Source of the DNA: Kaistia sp. 32K
GTDB taxonomy: Bacteria; Pseudomonadota; Alphaproteobacteria; Rhizobiales; Kaistiaceae
Direction: 5' to 3'
Length of the DNA stretch: 64,000 nucleotides
Assembly: GCF_016629525.1 (NCBI RefSeq)
Contig: NZ_AP024269.1
Coordinates: forward strand, 558,001-622,000
Both the position numbers and the translations under genes were made by a program. Positions 18,467-26,769 of this stretch are shown here, one piece after another. Position 1 is the first letter of the stretch; each line of letters starts with the position of its first letter. Below the pieces are notes generated by a model, which was not told the DNA's origin, made no database searches, and was given only the letters and a program-made list of their open reading frames with translations.

Positions 18467-18524
18467 GAAGACCCTCACCCAACCCTCTCCCGCCAGCGGG
18501 AGAGGGTTGGGTGAGGGCAGTCTT
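18467..18524. repeat. Long perfect palindrome, intergenic repeat family C
   Basis: A 22-bp arm (18472-18493, beginning CCCTCACCCAACC) and its exact complement (18496-18517) are separated by only CA. As RNA it would form a very stable hairpin downstream of the GINT1-like gene and could act as terminator or mRNA stabiliser. The same CCCTCACC...CTCTCCCGC unit recurs near 45923-46055 and 49402-49430, so it is a dispersed repetitive element rather than a gene-specific site. Confidence 0.85.
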
Positions 18525-18582
18525 GACTCCATCTCGACAAATATGAAAAAGATTTTTGCATAAGAAAAGCGGAGATCGGAAC

Positions 18583-19782
18583 ATGGCAGTGGCGACCCTG
18601 GTGGAAACGGACCTGATCGAGCGCGGCGGCAGGCGGATCGACTGGATCCGGTCGCGGATGCGGCTGCTGGCCGGCGTCCGCGCCGATTTCGAGCGGGAGA
18701 AGCCTTTCGCCGGCCTCACCATCGGCGTGTCGCTGCATCTGGAGCCGAAGACGGCGGTGCTGCTCGAAGTCTTGAAGGCCGGCGGCGCTGACATCGTCGG
18801 CACCGGCAATCACGGCTCGACGCAGGACGACATCGTCGCCGTGCTGAAGGCGCAGGGCATGAACCTGTTCGGCAAGCGCGACGACGATCTGCAGCAGCAT
18901 CTGAAGAATGTCCGGAACGTCGTCGCGGCGAAGCCCGACATCCTGCTCGACAACGGCGCCGACCTCGCCGCGCTGGCGATCGAGGCGGGCACGGAAGGCT
19001 CGATCCGGGGCGGCACGGAGGAGACCACCTCGGGCGGCGACCGGCTGCGCGGCGAACTCGCCGGCAAGGTGCCGTTCCCGGTCATCGTCATCAACGACAG
19101 CCCGCTGAAGCAGATCGCCGAGAACCGCCACGCGGTCGGCCAGTCGATCGTCGAGAGCTTCATGCGGATCACCAATCTGATGATCCCCGGCCGACGCTTC
19201 GTCGTCGTCGGCTATGGCTGGTGCGGCCGCGGCATCGCGCAATATCTGGATGCGCTGGGCGGCCGCGTCGCCGTCGTCGAGACGGATCCGATCAAGGCGC
19301 TGGAGGCGGCGCTCGACGGCTATCGCGGCGGCACGATCGACCAGCTGGCCCCCTGGGGCGAGGTGTTCATCACGGCGACCGGACGCGCGGGCGTGATCGG
19401 CGAGGCGGCGATCGCTAAAATGCACTCCGGCGCGATCCTCGCCAATTCCGGCCATTTCCCGTGGGAGATCGACGTCGCGGCGCTGCGCCGGCAGGCGCGC
19501 GTCACCGAGCTCGTCGACGATTCGCTGGAGCGGATCGAGCTTGCCGACGGCCGCCACGTCGTGCTCGTCGCGGACGGGCGCATGTTCAACCTCGCCGGCC
19601 GCGAACCGAAGGGCAATTCGATCGAGTCCATGGATATCGGCTTCATGCTGCAGGCGCTTTCGCTGGCGCGCGTCGCCGGCGCCGGCCGGACGTCGCTGGT
19701 TGCTGGCGCGCAGCCCGTTCCCGCCGACATCAACGAGACGATCGCCCGGCGCATGGTGGCGGAGATGGGCGTCGACCTGTAG
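18583..19782 (+). CDS. S-adenosylhomocysteine hydrolase-like NAD-binding protein, divergent
   Basis: 399 residues, shorter than typical bacterial AHCY (about 430-470). The AHCY pattern is clear: SLHLEPKTAVL with H52, GSTQDD (79-83), GGTEETTSGG (143-152), NDSPLKQIAEN with K176, the NAD-binding GYGWCGRG (210-217) and NSGHFPWEID with H291. Differences from the classic enzyme are E180 where Asp is usual, Lys in place of the Glu after the active-site His, and no equivalent of the C-terminal CAMGHPS histidine or the KPDHYRY tail. It probably acts on a related nucleoside rather than SAH itself (inference). ATG at 18583 with GGAGA upstream; followed by an IclR regulator. Confidence 0.75.
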   Translation: MAVATLVETDLIERGGRRIDWIRSRMRLLAGVRADFEREKPFAGLTIGVSLHLEPKTAVLLEVLKAGGADIVGTGNHGSTQDDIVAVLKAQGMNLFGKRDDDLQQHLKNVRNVVAAKPDILLDNGADLAALAIEAGTEGSIRGGTEETTSGGDRLRGELAGKVPFPVIVINDSPLKQIAENRHAVGQSIVESFMRITNLMIPGRRFVVVGYGWCGRGIAQYLDALGGRVAVVETDPIKALEAALDGYRGGTIDQLAPWGEVFITATGRAGVIGEAAIAKMHSGAILANSGHFPWEIDVAALRRQARVTELVDDSLERIELADGRHVVLVADGRMFNLAGREPKGNSIESMDIGFMLQALSLARVAGAGRTSLVAGAQPVPADINETIARRMVAEMGVDL

Positions 19783-19839
19783 AAGCCGATGGTTCCGGGC
19801 GTCGCGTGGGCCGCACGGAGCGAGGAATGGAGCAAGCGG

Positions 19840-20607
19840 ATGGCGGTCGAGGCGACTGGCGAAGGCCCGAACTACGGCGTGCCGGCGCTCGACAAGGCGC
19901 TCGACATCCTCGAGCTGCTGGCCGGCAGCCGCGAGGGGATGACGCTCGGCGAGGTCGCGGCGGCGGTCGATCGCTCGATCAACCAGATCTACCGCACGCT
20001 GGTGACGCTGGAGCGGCGCGGCTACCTGTTCCGCGCCCGCCCGTCCGGGCTCTATTTCCTGTCGATGATGATGTTCGAGCTCGCCCACCGGCAGGAGCCG
20101 ATGCGCGGCCTGATCGACATGGCGCTGCCGGCCATGCGGGGCTTGAGCGAGGCGATCGGCCAATCCTGCAATCTGAGCGTCCATGACGCCGGCCGCGTCG
20201 TCGTCATCGCCCAGATCGACAGCCCCAGCGCCTTCGGGTTTCGCGTGCGCGCCGGGGCGACCTTCCCGCTGTTCGAGAGCGCGACCGGGCGGCTTCTGAT
20301 GGCGTTCGAGCCAGAGGAAAGGGTTCTGCCCTGGCTCGAAGGTCAGGAGGAGGCTGTGCGGGCGACGATGCCGGGGCGCCTCGCCGCGATCCGCGAGCGC
20401 GGCTTCGAGGAGGAGCCGGACAGCCTGCAGCCGGGCATCACGGATCTGGTCTTCCCGATCCTGTCCCGCGACGGCCGCATCGTCGCCGCGCTGACCATCC
20501 CCTATGTCGCGACCAGCTACAGCCGCCGCCCGATCGCCGACGTTCTGGCCGCGGCGCAGGACGCGGCCAGGGCCATCAACGCGGTGATCGGCGGCGAGGG
20601 CGCCTAG
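19840..20607 (+). CDS. IclR family transcriptional regulator
   Basis: 255 residues. The N-terminal winged helix-turn-helix covers about 10-75 (ALDKALDILELL, then EVAAAVDRSINQIYRTLVTLERRGYL), followed by the IclR effector domain with GQSCNLSVHDAGRVVVIAQ and ATGRLLMAF. The ATG at 19840 has a purine-rich ribosome site (GGAATGGAG); an upstream in-frame ATG at 19789 lacks one. It lies about 57 bp after the AHCY-like gene on the same strand, and probably controls it in response to a small ligand. Its stop overlaps the convergent stop of the hexapeptide acetyltransferase. Confidence 0.88.
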   Translation: MAVEATGEGPNYGVPALDKALDILELLAGSREGMTLGEVAAAVDRSINQIYRTLVTLERRGYLFRARPSGLYFLSMMMFELAHRQEPMRGLIDMALPAMRGLSEAIGQSCNLSVHDAGRVVVIAQIDSPSAFGFRVRAGATFPLFESATGRLLMAFEPEERVLPWLEGQEEAVRATMPGRLAAIRERGFEEEPDSLQPGITDLVFPILSRDGRIVAALTIPYVATSYSRRPIADVLAAAQDAARAINAVIGGEGA

Positions 20608-21215
20608 CCCTCGTATTTCTCCAGGAACGCCTCGATCGAAAGGGCGCGGAAATCCGGCAGGGCGTGGCGGAGCTGCTCGTGGTCCCAGTCCCACCACGAA
20701 AGCGCCATCAGCCGGTCGGCGATCACGACCGGGAAGCGGCGCTTGACCGTCTTCGCGGCGACGCCGACGGCGATCTCGTAGGGGCCGACATCCTTGGCGA
20801 CGACCGCGCCCGAGCCGATGATCGCGCCGGTGCCAATCGAGACGCCGGCGAGAACCGTGACGCCATGGCCGATCCAGACATCATGGCCGATGGCGCAGGG
20901 GGTGGAGCGTCGCCAGTCGAAGAACTCGGCCTCGTCCGCTTCGCCGTCGAAATACTTTGACGCGCGGTAGGTGAAGTGGGACTGGCTGGCGCGCCATTGC
21001 GGATGGTTGCCGGGATTGATGCGGACCGAGGCCGCGATCGAGCAGAACTTGCCGATCGTCGAATAGATCACGTCGCCATCCGGCGAGATGTAGGAATAAT
21101 CGCCCATCGTCGTCTCGATCAGCGACGTGCGGGCGCCGACTTCCGTATAGCGCCCGAGCGTCGACCGCTCGACATGCGCGGTCGCGTGAAGGGCCGGCGT
21201 CGGGCCGAGTTGCAT
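20604..21215 (-). CDS. Phosphonate-locus hexapeptide-repeat acetyltransferase
   Basis: 203 residues forming a left-handed beta-helix of [LIV]GxxxX hexapeptides: TLGRYTEVGART, TMGDYSYISPDGDVIYSTIGKFCSIAASV, and IGHDVWIGHGVTVLAGVSIGTGAIIGSGAVV. Catalytic-type His lies in the INPGNHPQWRASQSHF segment. This matches the xenobiotic-acetyltransferase-like family that occurs specifically in C-P lyase clusters. It may acetylate an amino-phosphonate or a pathway intermediate (inference). It is divergent from phnC across 188 bp, consistent with shared phosphate-starvation control. Confidence 0.85.
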   Translation of the reverse strand: MQLGPTPALHATAHVERSTLGRYTEVGARTSLIETTMGDYSYISPDGDVIYSTIGKFCSIAASVRINPGNHPQWRASQSHFTYRASKYFDGEADEAEFFDWRRSTPCAIGHDVWIGHGVTVLAGVSIGTGAIIGSGAVVAKDVGPYEIAVGVAAKTVKRRFPVVIADRLMALSWWDWDHEQLRHALPDFRALSIEAFLEKYEG

Positions 21216-21403
21216 CGCGAATTCTCCATTGTCAGTTGGTTGCGGCGAAGGTGGAGAATGTGGATGACGTTGCGATGACTAAGCCGGCGAAGCCGATTTA
21301 TGCTTGAGTTGTCGTGTTGTGCCGGTTCGCTTCCAAGTGGAAAACTCCGTCACAAAAGTTTTGCTTCGAAATTGCATGATCCGCCCAATCGGGAGATCAT
21401 GAC
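21216..21403. promoter_or_regulatory. Divergent phn promoter region, weak Pho-box-like half-site
   Basis: 188 bp between the divergent acetyltransferase gene and phnC. The stretch near 21348-21366 contains CCGTCACA, matching six of seven bases of a CTGTCAC PhoB half-site, but I do not see a good second half-site at the 11-bp spacing. The region is locally AT-richer and should hold both promoters. Control by PhoB is expected for this locus from other bacteria; the sequence support here is weak. Confidence 0.35.
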
Positions 21404-22207
21404 ATGTTGGTTCTGGACGGCGTTGCACGACACTATAATCACAAGGCTGCCGTCAGCGACGTCAGTCTGACGATCGGGTCGGGAAGCTTCGTCGGCGTCA
21501 TTGGTCGGTCCGGTGCCGGCAAGTCGACGCTTCTGCGCATGATCAACCGCCTCGTCGACCCGACGGACGGCTCGATCCGCTTTGGCGATGTCGACGTCAC
21601 CAAGCTCAAGGGCAAGGCGCTGCGCGACTGGCGTGCCCGCTGCGCCATGATCTTCCAGCAGTTCAACCTGGTCGGCCGTCTCGACGTCCTGACCAATGTG
21701 CTGATGGGCCGCCTCAATACGGTTTCGGCCCCGCGCTCCATGCTGCAGCTCTGGAAGGACGAGGACCGCGCCGTGGCGCTCTCGGCGCTGGAGCAGTTCG
21801 ATATCGCCCAGCTCGCCGCCCAGCGCGCCGACAGCCTCTCCGGTGGCCAGCAGCAGCGCGTCGCCATCGCCCGCGCGCTGGTGCAGGAGCCGGAAATCAT
21901 CCTCGCCGACGAGCCGATCGCCTCGCTCGATCCGCGCAATACCAAGGTCGTGATGGACGCGCTTCTGCGCATCAACCGGCACTACGGCATCACGGTCATG
22001 TGCAATCTGCATTCGCTCGATCTCGCCCGCACCTATTGCGACCGGCTGATCGGCATGTCGGCCGGCCGTGTCGTGTTCGACGGCGTGCCGGCGGAGCTCA
22101 CCGAAGACGTCGCCCGCGACCTCTACGGCCTGGAGGCCGAGGAACTTCTCGATTTCGAGCCGGCGACGCTGCCGGCCGGACTGCCCGGCGTCGCCGTCGC
22201 GGCCTGA
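21404..22207 (+). CDS. phnC: Phosphonate ABC transporter ATP-binding protein PhnC
   Basis: 267-residue ABC ATPase energising phosphonate uptake. Walker [10 protein letters not shown] at 34-42, Q-loop FQQFNLV, signature [15 protein letters not shown], Walker B IILADEP followed by IASLDP, and the switch His in NLHSLDLA. The [10 protein letters not shown] and [12 protein letters not shown] segments are typical of PhnC. It is the first gene of phnC-D-E1-E2, with 70 bp to phnD. Confidence 0.96.
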   Translation: MLVLDGVARHYNHKAAVSDVSLTIGSGSFVGVIGRSGAGKSTLLRMINRLVDPTDGSIRFGDVDVTKLKGKALRDWRARCAMIFQQFNLVGRLDVLTNVLMGRLNTVSAPRSMLQLWKDEDRAVALSALEQFDIAQLAAQRADSLSGGQQQRVAIARALVQEPEIILADEPIASLDPRNTKVVMDALLRINRHYGITVMCNLHSLDLARTYCDRLIGMSAGRVVFDGVPAELTEDVARDLYGLEAEELLDFEPATLPAGLPGVAVAA

Positions 22208-22277
22208 TCGCATCCAGATCGGTGCCGCACCGGCACCGCCATACCAACACCTACCGACCAACACCTGGAGAATACCG

Positions 22278-23216
22278 ATGTTGAACCGTCGCACCCTTAT
22301 CGGCGCCGCCGTTGCTGGCCTCGCGCTGGCCGGTGTCGCTTCGCCCGCCTTCGCCGACTGGAAGGCCGAGTATCCCGAGCTGACGATCGCCGTCATCCCG
22401 GCCGAGAACGCCTCGACCACCACCGATCGCTACCAGCCGCTGGCCGACTATCTCGGCAAGCAGCTCGGCGTTCCGGTCAAGCTGGCCGTCGCCACCGACT
22501 ACGCCGCCGTCATCGAGGCGCAGCGCGCCGGCAACGCCCAGATCGCCATGTACGGCCCGGCTTCCTACGCCCGCGCCGTGCTGACCGGCGTCGAGGTCGA
22601 CCCGATCGTCGTGCCGCGTCATTCGAACGACGCCACCGGCTATTATTCGGTCATCTACACGCTGGCCAACGGCCCGTACAAGTCGATCGACGACCTGAAG
22701 GGCAAGACGCTCGCCCTGGTCGATTCCAACTCGACCTCCGGCAACAACGCGCCGCGCTTCTTCCTGCATCGCGACGGCAAGGACGTCGATACGTTCTTCG
22801 GCAAGGCGATCTTCGCCGGCAGCCATGACAACGCCGTGCTGGCGCTGGCCCAGGGCACCGTCGACGCCGCCGCCAATTCTTGGAACTCGGAAAACGATTC
22901 CAACCTGACCCGCATGATCTCCAAGGGCATCCTCAAGAATGCCGACGGCAAGCCGATGACGAAGGAAGACTTCCGCATCGTCTTCAAGTCGGACTTCCTC
23001 CCCGAGGGCCCGTTCTCGGTGCTGTCGACGCTGCCGGCCGACCTGAAGGCCCAGATCAAGCAGGCCTTCCTCGACATGCCGAAGAACGACCCGAAGGGCT
23101 TCGCCGGCCTGTCGGACGGCAAGGACAAGGAATTCGTCGCGATCGAGCCGGCTGCGCTCCAGCCGATCATCGACATGGTCAAGTTCAACGACGAGCAGCG
23201 CAAGAAGGGCTCCTGA
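22278..23216 (+). CDS. phnD: Phosphonate ABC transporter substrate-binding protein PhnD
   Basis: 312 residues with a Sec signal peptide (about 1-26, ending SPAFA). The mature protein is a periplasmic phosphonate-binding protein: YQPLADYLGKQLGVPVKL, AAVIEAQRAGNAQIAMYGPASYARA, and DSNSTSGNNAPRFFL, the conserved STSG loop that contacts the phosphonate oxygens. The ATG at 22278 follows CCTGGAGAATACC. It is followed by a strong hairpin with a T-run before phnE1. Confidence 0.96.
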   Translation: MLNRRTLIGAAVAGLALAGVASPAFADWKAEYPELTIAVIPAENASTTTDRYQPLADYLGKQLGVPVKLAVATDYAAVIEAQRAGNAQIAMYGPASYARAVLTGVEVDPIVVPRHSNDATGYYSVIYTLANGPYKSIDDLKGKTLALVDSNSTSGNNAPRFFLHRDGKDVDTFFGKAIFAGSHDNAVLALAQGTVDAAANSWNSENDSNLTRMISKGILKNADGKPMTKEDFRIVFKSDFLPEGPFSVLSTLPADLKAQIKQAFLDMPKNDPKGFAGLSDGKDKEFVAIEPAALQPIIDMVKFNDEQRKKGS

Positions 23217-23237
23217 GCCTCTTCCAGCCTTTCGAGA

Positions 23238-23265
23238 GGCGGCCGGTTCATCCGGCCGCCTTTTT
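23238..23265 (+). terminator. Intrinsic terminator between phnD and phnE1
   Basis: Perfect 9-bp stem GGCGGCCGG / CCGGCCGCC with loop TTCAT, followed directly by five T. It begins 22 bp after the phnD stop. Inside an operon it would reduce transcription into the permease genes and so favour abundant binding protein over membrane subunits, a common arrangement in ABC import operons. Confidence 0.85.
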
Positions 23266-23330
23266 CGTAACCGGCCGCATGTGGCGGTCGTTCGTCCCCT
23301 CGGGCGGATGAAGAAAAGCGGAGACGGCTC

Positions 23331-24215
23331 TTGGCGACCGCCATTGCAAAGCTTCCCGACCAGCAGGCGACCGCGCTCAGCCGCGCCTATTCCCGCGCCG
23401 TATCCGCCAAGCGGATGAAGACGCTCGCCGTCCTCGCCGTGCTGGTGGTGCTGATCATCATCAGCGCGCAGATGGCCGGCGTGAAGCCCGCCAAGCTCGT
23501 CGCCAATATCGGCAATTTCGGCAGCTATATCGTCCGCACCCTGCCGACGATCACCTTCGACAATTTCTTCGCCGACATCCGCGCCTGGTACTGGAATTTC
23601 GGCGGCTGGTTGCGCCTCCTGATCGAGACGATCCTGATCGCCTATCTCGGCACCTTCATGGGCGGCATCCTCGCCTTCTGCCTCTGCTTCTTCGCCGCGG
23701 CCAACCTCGTCCGCAACAAGACGACGCGGTTCATCGCCCGGCGCTTCCTCGAATTCTGCCGCACCGTTCCCGACATCGTCTTCGCGCTGATCTTCGTCAT
23801 CGCCTTCGGCCTCGGCCCGATGGCGGGCGTGCTGGCGCTGACGATCCACACCGTCGGCGCGCTCGGCAAATTGTTCGCCGAGGTGGTCGAGAATATCGAT
23901 ATGAAGCCCGTCGAAGGGCTTTCGGCGACCGGCGCCTCGTGGCTGCAGATCGTGCGCTTCGCCGTGCTGCCGCAGGTCTCTTCCGGCTTTGCTTCCTACG
24001 GTCTGCTGCGCTTCGAGATCAACGTGCGCGGCGCCGGCGTCATGGGCTTTGTCGGCGCCGGCGGCATCGGCCAGGAGTTCCTGATCGCCATCCGCAATTT
24101 CTACTACACCGACGTCAGCGCCATCCTGCTGATGATAATCGTCACCGTGATCCTGATCGATCTCGGCACGGAGCAGGTCCGCCATCGGCTGATCGGCATG
24201 GAGCGCATGCGATGA
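23331..24215 (+). CDS. phnE1: Phosphonate ABC transporter permease PhnE (first copy)
   Basis: 294 residues. An N-terminal hydrophobic segment (TLAVLAVLVVLIIISAQMAG) is followed by the BPD_transp domain with ETILIAYLGTFMGGILAF, RTVPDIVFALIFV and the EAA-type coupling loop VEGLSATGASWLQIVRFAVLPQ. Start is a TTG at 23331, supported by AAAAGCGGAGA just upstream; no better in-frame start exists. Its stop overlaps the ATG of the second permease (ATGA), as expected for a two-subunit channel. Confidence 0.93.
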   Translation: MATAIAKLPDQQATALSRAYSRAVSAKRMKTLAVLAVLVVLIIISAQMAGVKPAKLVANIGNFGSYIVRTLPTITFDNFFADIRAWYWNFGGWLRLLIETILIAYLGTFMGGILAFCLCFFAAANLVRNKTTRFIARRFLEFCRTVPDIVFALIFVIAFGLGPMAGVLALTIHTVGALGKLFAEVVENIDMKPVEGLSATGASWLQIVRFAVLPQVSSGFASYGLLRFEINVRGAGVMGFVGAGGIGQEFLIAIRNFYYTDVSAILLMIIVTVILIDLGTEQVRHRLIGMERMR

Positions 24216-25117
24216 CTTCAGCATCCACGATTACCGCATCCACCACTATTTCGCCCGGCAACCGGGCGATCCGCTCGGCGGCGCTGGCCGATATTGACGG
24301 CCTCAAGGCCCGCCACCCCGCCGCCTTCGTCGCGTCGGGATCGAAGCGGGCGCTCGCCATCGGCCTGCCGCTCGCCGCTGTCCTGCTGGCGCTCGGCGCC
24401 ATGGTCTGGCTCGATTTCTCGCTGGTGCGGATCTGGAACGGCCTGCACCGGCTCGGCCAGTTCGCCGTCCTGATGATGCCGCCGGCGCCCGAGGGCCGCT
24501 TCGGCGCCTTCGCCATCGCGCTCGGCGAGACGCTGGCGATCGCCTTCCTCGGCACGCTGACGGCGGCGATCCTCGCCTTCCCGGTGGCGTTCCTGGCGGC
24601 CAAGAACGTCATCCCGAACATCTTCGTGCATTTCGGCATGCGCCGGACCTTCGACGTCTTCCGCTCGGTCGACACGCTGATCTGGGCGCTGATGTGGATC
24701 AACGTCGTCGGCCTCGGCCCGTTCGCCGGCGTGCTGGCGATCGCCTGCGCCGATTTCGGCGCGCTCGGCAAACTGTTCTCCGAGGCGATCGAATCGACCG
24801 ACGGCAAGGCGACCGAGGGCATCGCCGCGTCGGGTGGCAACAAGGCGCATCAGGTGCGCTTCGGCCTGGTGCCGCAGGTGCTGCCGGTGATCGCCAGCCA
24901 GATCCTCTATTTCTTCGAATCGAACACCCGCTCGGCCACCATCATCGGCATTGTCGGCGCCGGCGGCGTCGGCGCCTATCTGACCGAGCTGATCCGCGTG
25001 CTCGAGCTGCAGCAGGTCGCCTTCCTGATCCTGATGATCCTCGTCACCGTCGCCGTGATCGACTTCATCTCGTCGAAGCTCCGCCTGGCGGTGATCGGCA
25101 AGTCGAAGATCGTGTGA
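24212..25117 (+). CDS. phnE2: Phosphonate ABC transporter permease PhnE (second copy)
   Basis: 301 residues. A Ser/Thr-rich N-terminus is followed by membrane segments and the coupling loop TEGIAASGGNKAHQVRFGLVPQVLP; C-terminal NTRSATIIGIVGAGGVGAYL is characteristic of PhnE proteins. It pairs with PhnE1 to form the inner-membrane channel. The ATG at 24212 overlaps the preceding stop by 4 bp. The transporter operon ends here; a repeat-rich 334 bp gap separates it from the convergent phnF. Confidence 0.95.
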   Translation: MTSASTITASTTISPGNRAIRSAALADIDGLKARHPAAFVASGSKRALAIGLPLAAVLLALGAMVWLDFSLVRIWNGLHRLGQFAVLMMPPAPEGRFGAFAIALGETLAIAFLGTLTAAILAFPVAFLAAKNVIPNIFVHFGMRRTFDVFRSVDTLIWALMWINVVGLGPFAGVLAIACADFGALGKLFSEAIESTDGKATEGIAASGGNKAHQVRFGLVPQVLPVIASQILYFFESNTRSATIIGIVGAGGVGAYLTELIRVLELQQVAFLILMILVTVAVIDFISSKLRLAVIGKSKIV

Positions 25118-25129
25118 GGCTCCTTCTTG

Positions 25130-25256
25130 GACCTCCCCCCTTGAGGGGAGGTCCAAAACGCCTTTGCGTTTTCGGGAGGGGGCTGCGCCGTTTCAGCAGG
25201 CAACCCCTCCCCAAACTGGCTCCCGCCAGTTTTGACCCTCCCTCAAGGGGAGGGTT
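25130..25256. repeat. Inverted pair of intergenic repeats, family B
   Basis: Two copies of the CCCTCCCTTGAGGG-type palindrome with a nested AAACTGG/CCAGTTTT-type stem, in opposite orientation (about 25132-25190 and 25203-25256). The unit recurs at 49132-49192, 49372-49395 and 59451-59602, always between genes. It may terminate transcription from both the phnE2 and phnF sides. I see no coding content. Confidence 0.75.
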
Positions 25257-25432
25257 CAAGCCGTGCGTGCTTCGAGACGCCCGCTGTGCGGGCTCCTCAG
25301 CATGTTGAGATTGAGGTCTGCTGACGGGTCTTGGCCAGTCGCAGGCCTCAGCGCTTTCTAGAGATGGCCTTCCAACCCCAACATGCTGAGGAGCCGCTCG
25401 AAGAGCGGCGTCTCGAAGCACGCACGAGCGAA
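25257..25432. repeat. Inverted pair of intergenic repeats, family A
   Basis: The sequence GTGCGTGCTTCGAGACGCC...CTCAGCATGTTG at 25262-25308 recurs in reverse orientation at 25379-25430, with about 70 bp between. Each copy contains a small internal hairpin with a variable tip. Related copies lie near 33904-34034 and 45856-45906. Together with the family B pair this fills the gap between phnE2 and phnF. Confidence 0.75.
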
Positions 25433-25451
25433 CCCTAGGCCTTAGCCAGCC

Positions 25452-26213
25452 TCAGCTCCCGATCACCAGCTCCGTCCGGTCGGCCGAGAATGCCGCGCGG
25501 GTGAACTGGATCGGCTGGCCCTCGATATCGACATTGATGCTGTCGACCGTCAGCAGCAGCCTCCCCGGTGCGAGGTCCAGCCGGGTGGCCTCCTCGGCGC
25601 CGGCGGGGCGGGCCGAGATCCGCGTCTCGTGCCGGCGGTAGTCGGCGACGCCGCAGGCTTCCAGCGCCGCGGTCAAGGTATCGAACGACCGATAGGCCTC
25701 GATCAGGCCGGAAAAGCGGGGCAGCGGGAAATAGGCGCTGCCGAGCGAGATCGGCGTGCCATCGGCGTATCGAACCGTATCCATCCGCACCACTGGCGCG
25801 CCCTCGTCGATGCCGAGGGCGGCGGCGACCTGGCGATCGGCCGAGGTCGGATAGGCGTCGAGAAGCTTGCCGCCGGCCTCGCGACCGGCGCGCGAGACGT
25901 TTTCCGAAAAGCGGGTGCGGGCGCCGATCGGGTAGGGGATCGGCCGGTCCTCGACGAAGGTGCCGCGTCCCTGCGTCGCCCGCACCAGCCCGCGCGCCGC
26001 GAGCTCGGCAAGGCTGCGCCGCACCGTGTGCCGGTTGACGGCGAAGCGGACGGCAAGCTGGCTCTCGGTCGGCAATTGCATGCCGGGGCCGAGCCTGCCC
26101 GCCCGGATGTCGGCCTCGATCTCGTCGGCAATCTGCCGCCAGGCGGCGATGCCGCGTCCCCGCGCCACTTCCGTCACGCTGCTGTCGCCGCTCGGGCGCA
26201 CTGTATCCGTCAT
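25452..26213 (-). CDS. phnF: PhnF, GntR/HutC-family repressor of the phosphonate genes
   Basis: 253 residues (261 from the ATG at 26237). The N-terminal winged helix reads WRQIADEIEADIRAGRLGPGMQLPTESQLAVRFAVNRHTVRRSLAELAARGLV, in pieces typical of GntR proteins, followed by a UTRA effector domain (RYADGTPISLGSAYFPLPRF, then YRRHETRISARPA). Divergent from phnG, with a near-perfect dyad in the shared intergenic region, so it very probably represses phnG-N and itself. The longer open frame to 26561 runs antisense through phnG and is rejected. The exact start is uncertain because neither ATG has a strong ribosome site. Confidence 0.88.
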   Translation of the reverse strand: MTDTVRPSGDSSVTEVARGRGIAAWRQIADEIEADIRAGRLGPGMQLPTESQLAVRFAVNRHTVRRSLAELAARGLVRATQGRGTFVEDRPIPYPIGARTRFSENVSRAGREAGGKLLDAYPTSADRQVAAALGIDEGAPVVRMDTVRYADGTPISLGSAYFPLPRFSGLIEAYRSFDTLTAALEACGVADYRRHETRISARPAGAEEATRLDLAPGRLLLTVDSINVDIEGQPIQFTRAAFSADRTELVIGS

Positions 26214-26241
26214 CAAATCGTCACTGGACCTATTCATGGAG

Positions 26242-26261
26242 TTGTCTATATCATTAGACAA
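26242..26261. promoter_or_regulatory. Probable PhnF operator (inverted repeat)
   Basis: TTGTCTA (26242-26248) and TAGACAA (26255-26261) form a perfect 7-bp inverted repeat with a 6-bp AT-rich spacer. It sits between the divergent phnF and phnG starts. GntR/HutC proteins bind dyads of this kind, and the TCTA/TAGA core resembles reported PhnF targets of the TATAGACCA type. Position and symmetry support an operator; binding is inferred. Confidence 0.7.
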
Positions 26262-26280
26262 ATCCGATGAGAAGCTTTTG

Positions 26281-26769
26281 ATGGATTGGATCATGCCACA
26301 ACAAGCGAGCGGCGCGCAGCCGATCCCCGAATCCGAGATCGCGGCCCGGCAGGCCGCGATGGCGACCTTGACCGGCGCCTCCCCGGCCGAACTCGAGCAG
26401 GCGCTGGCCTCGCTCGGTCCGATCCCGGCGGCAAGCGACCTGCGCGGCACGGAATCCGGCCTCGTCATGCTGCGCGGCCGGATGGGCGGCGATGGCCGTC
26501 CCTTCAATCTCGGCGAGGCGACGGTCACGCGGGCCGCCGTGCGGCTTGAGGATGGCCGCACCGGCTTCGCCTACCAGCTCGGCCGCGACGCCGCCAAGGC
26601 GCGCACCGCCGCCATCCTGGACGCGCTCTGGCAGGGCCCCGAGCGCGCCGCCGTCGAGGCAGCGCTGTCGCCGATCCGCGAGCGCATCGCCGACGAGGCC
26701 GCCGCCAAGGCGCGCCGCGTCGCCGCGACCCGCGTCAATTTCTTCACCATGGTTCGCGGAGAGGATTGA
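26281..26769 (+). CDS. phnG: C-P lyase subunit PhnG
   Basis: 162 residues; subunit of the PhnGHIJ core complex that converts ATP plus alkylphosphonate to the ribose-1-phosphonate triphosphate and then cleaves the C-P bond. Family features are RQAAMATLTGASPAELEQAL, FNLGEATVTRAAVRLEDG, and GFAYQLGRDAAKARTAAILDAL. The ATG at 26281 has GAGAAG 6 bases upstream; an in-frame ATG at 26293 is the alternative. Its TGA overlaps the phnH ATG by one base. First gene of the phnG-N operon. Confidence 0.92.
   Translation: MDWIMPQQASGAQPIPESEIAARQAAMATLTGASPAELEQALASLGPIPAASDLRGTESGLVMLRGRMGGDGRPFNLGEATVTRAAVRLEDGRTGFAYQLGRDAAKARTAAILDALWQGPERAAVEAALSPIRERIADEAAAKARRVAATRVNFFTMVRGED

Noticed and set aside
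18475..20697. 740-codon minus-strand open frame over the AHCY-like and IclR genes
   Set aside because: It is a shadow frame; both plus-strand proteins show clear family motifs and ribosome sites.
21340..21370. Full PhoB box before phnC
   Set aside because: Only one reasonable half-site is visible; I kept it as a weak regulatory note rather than a called Pho box.
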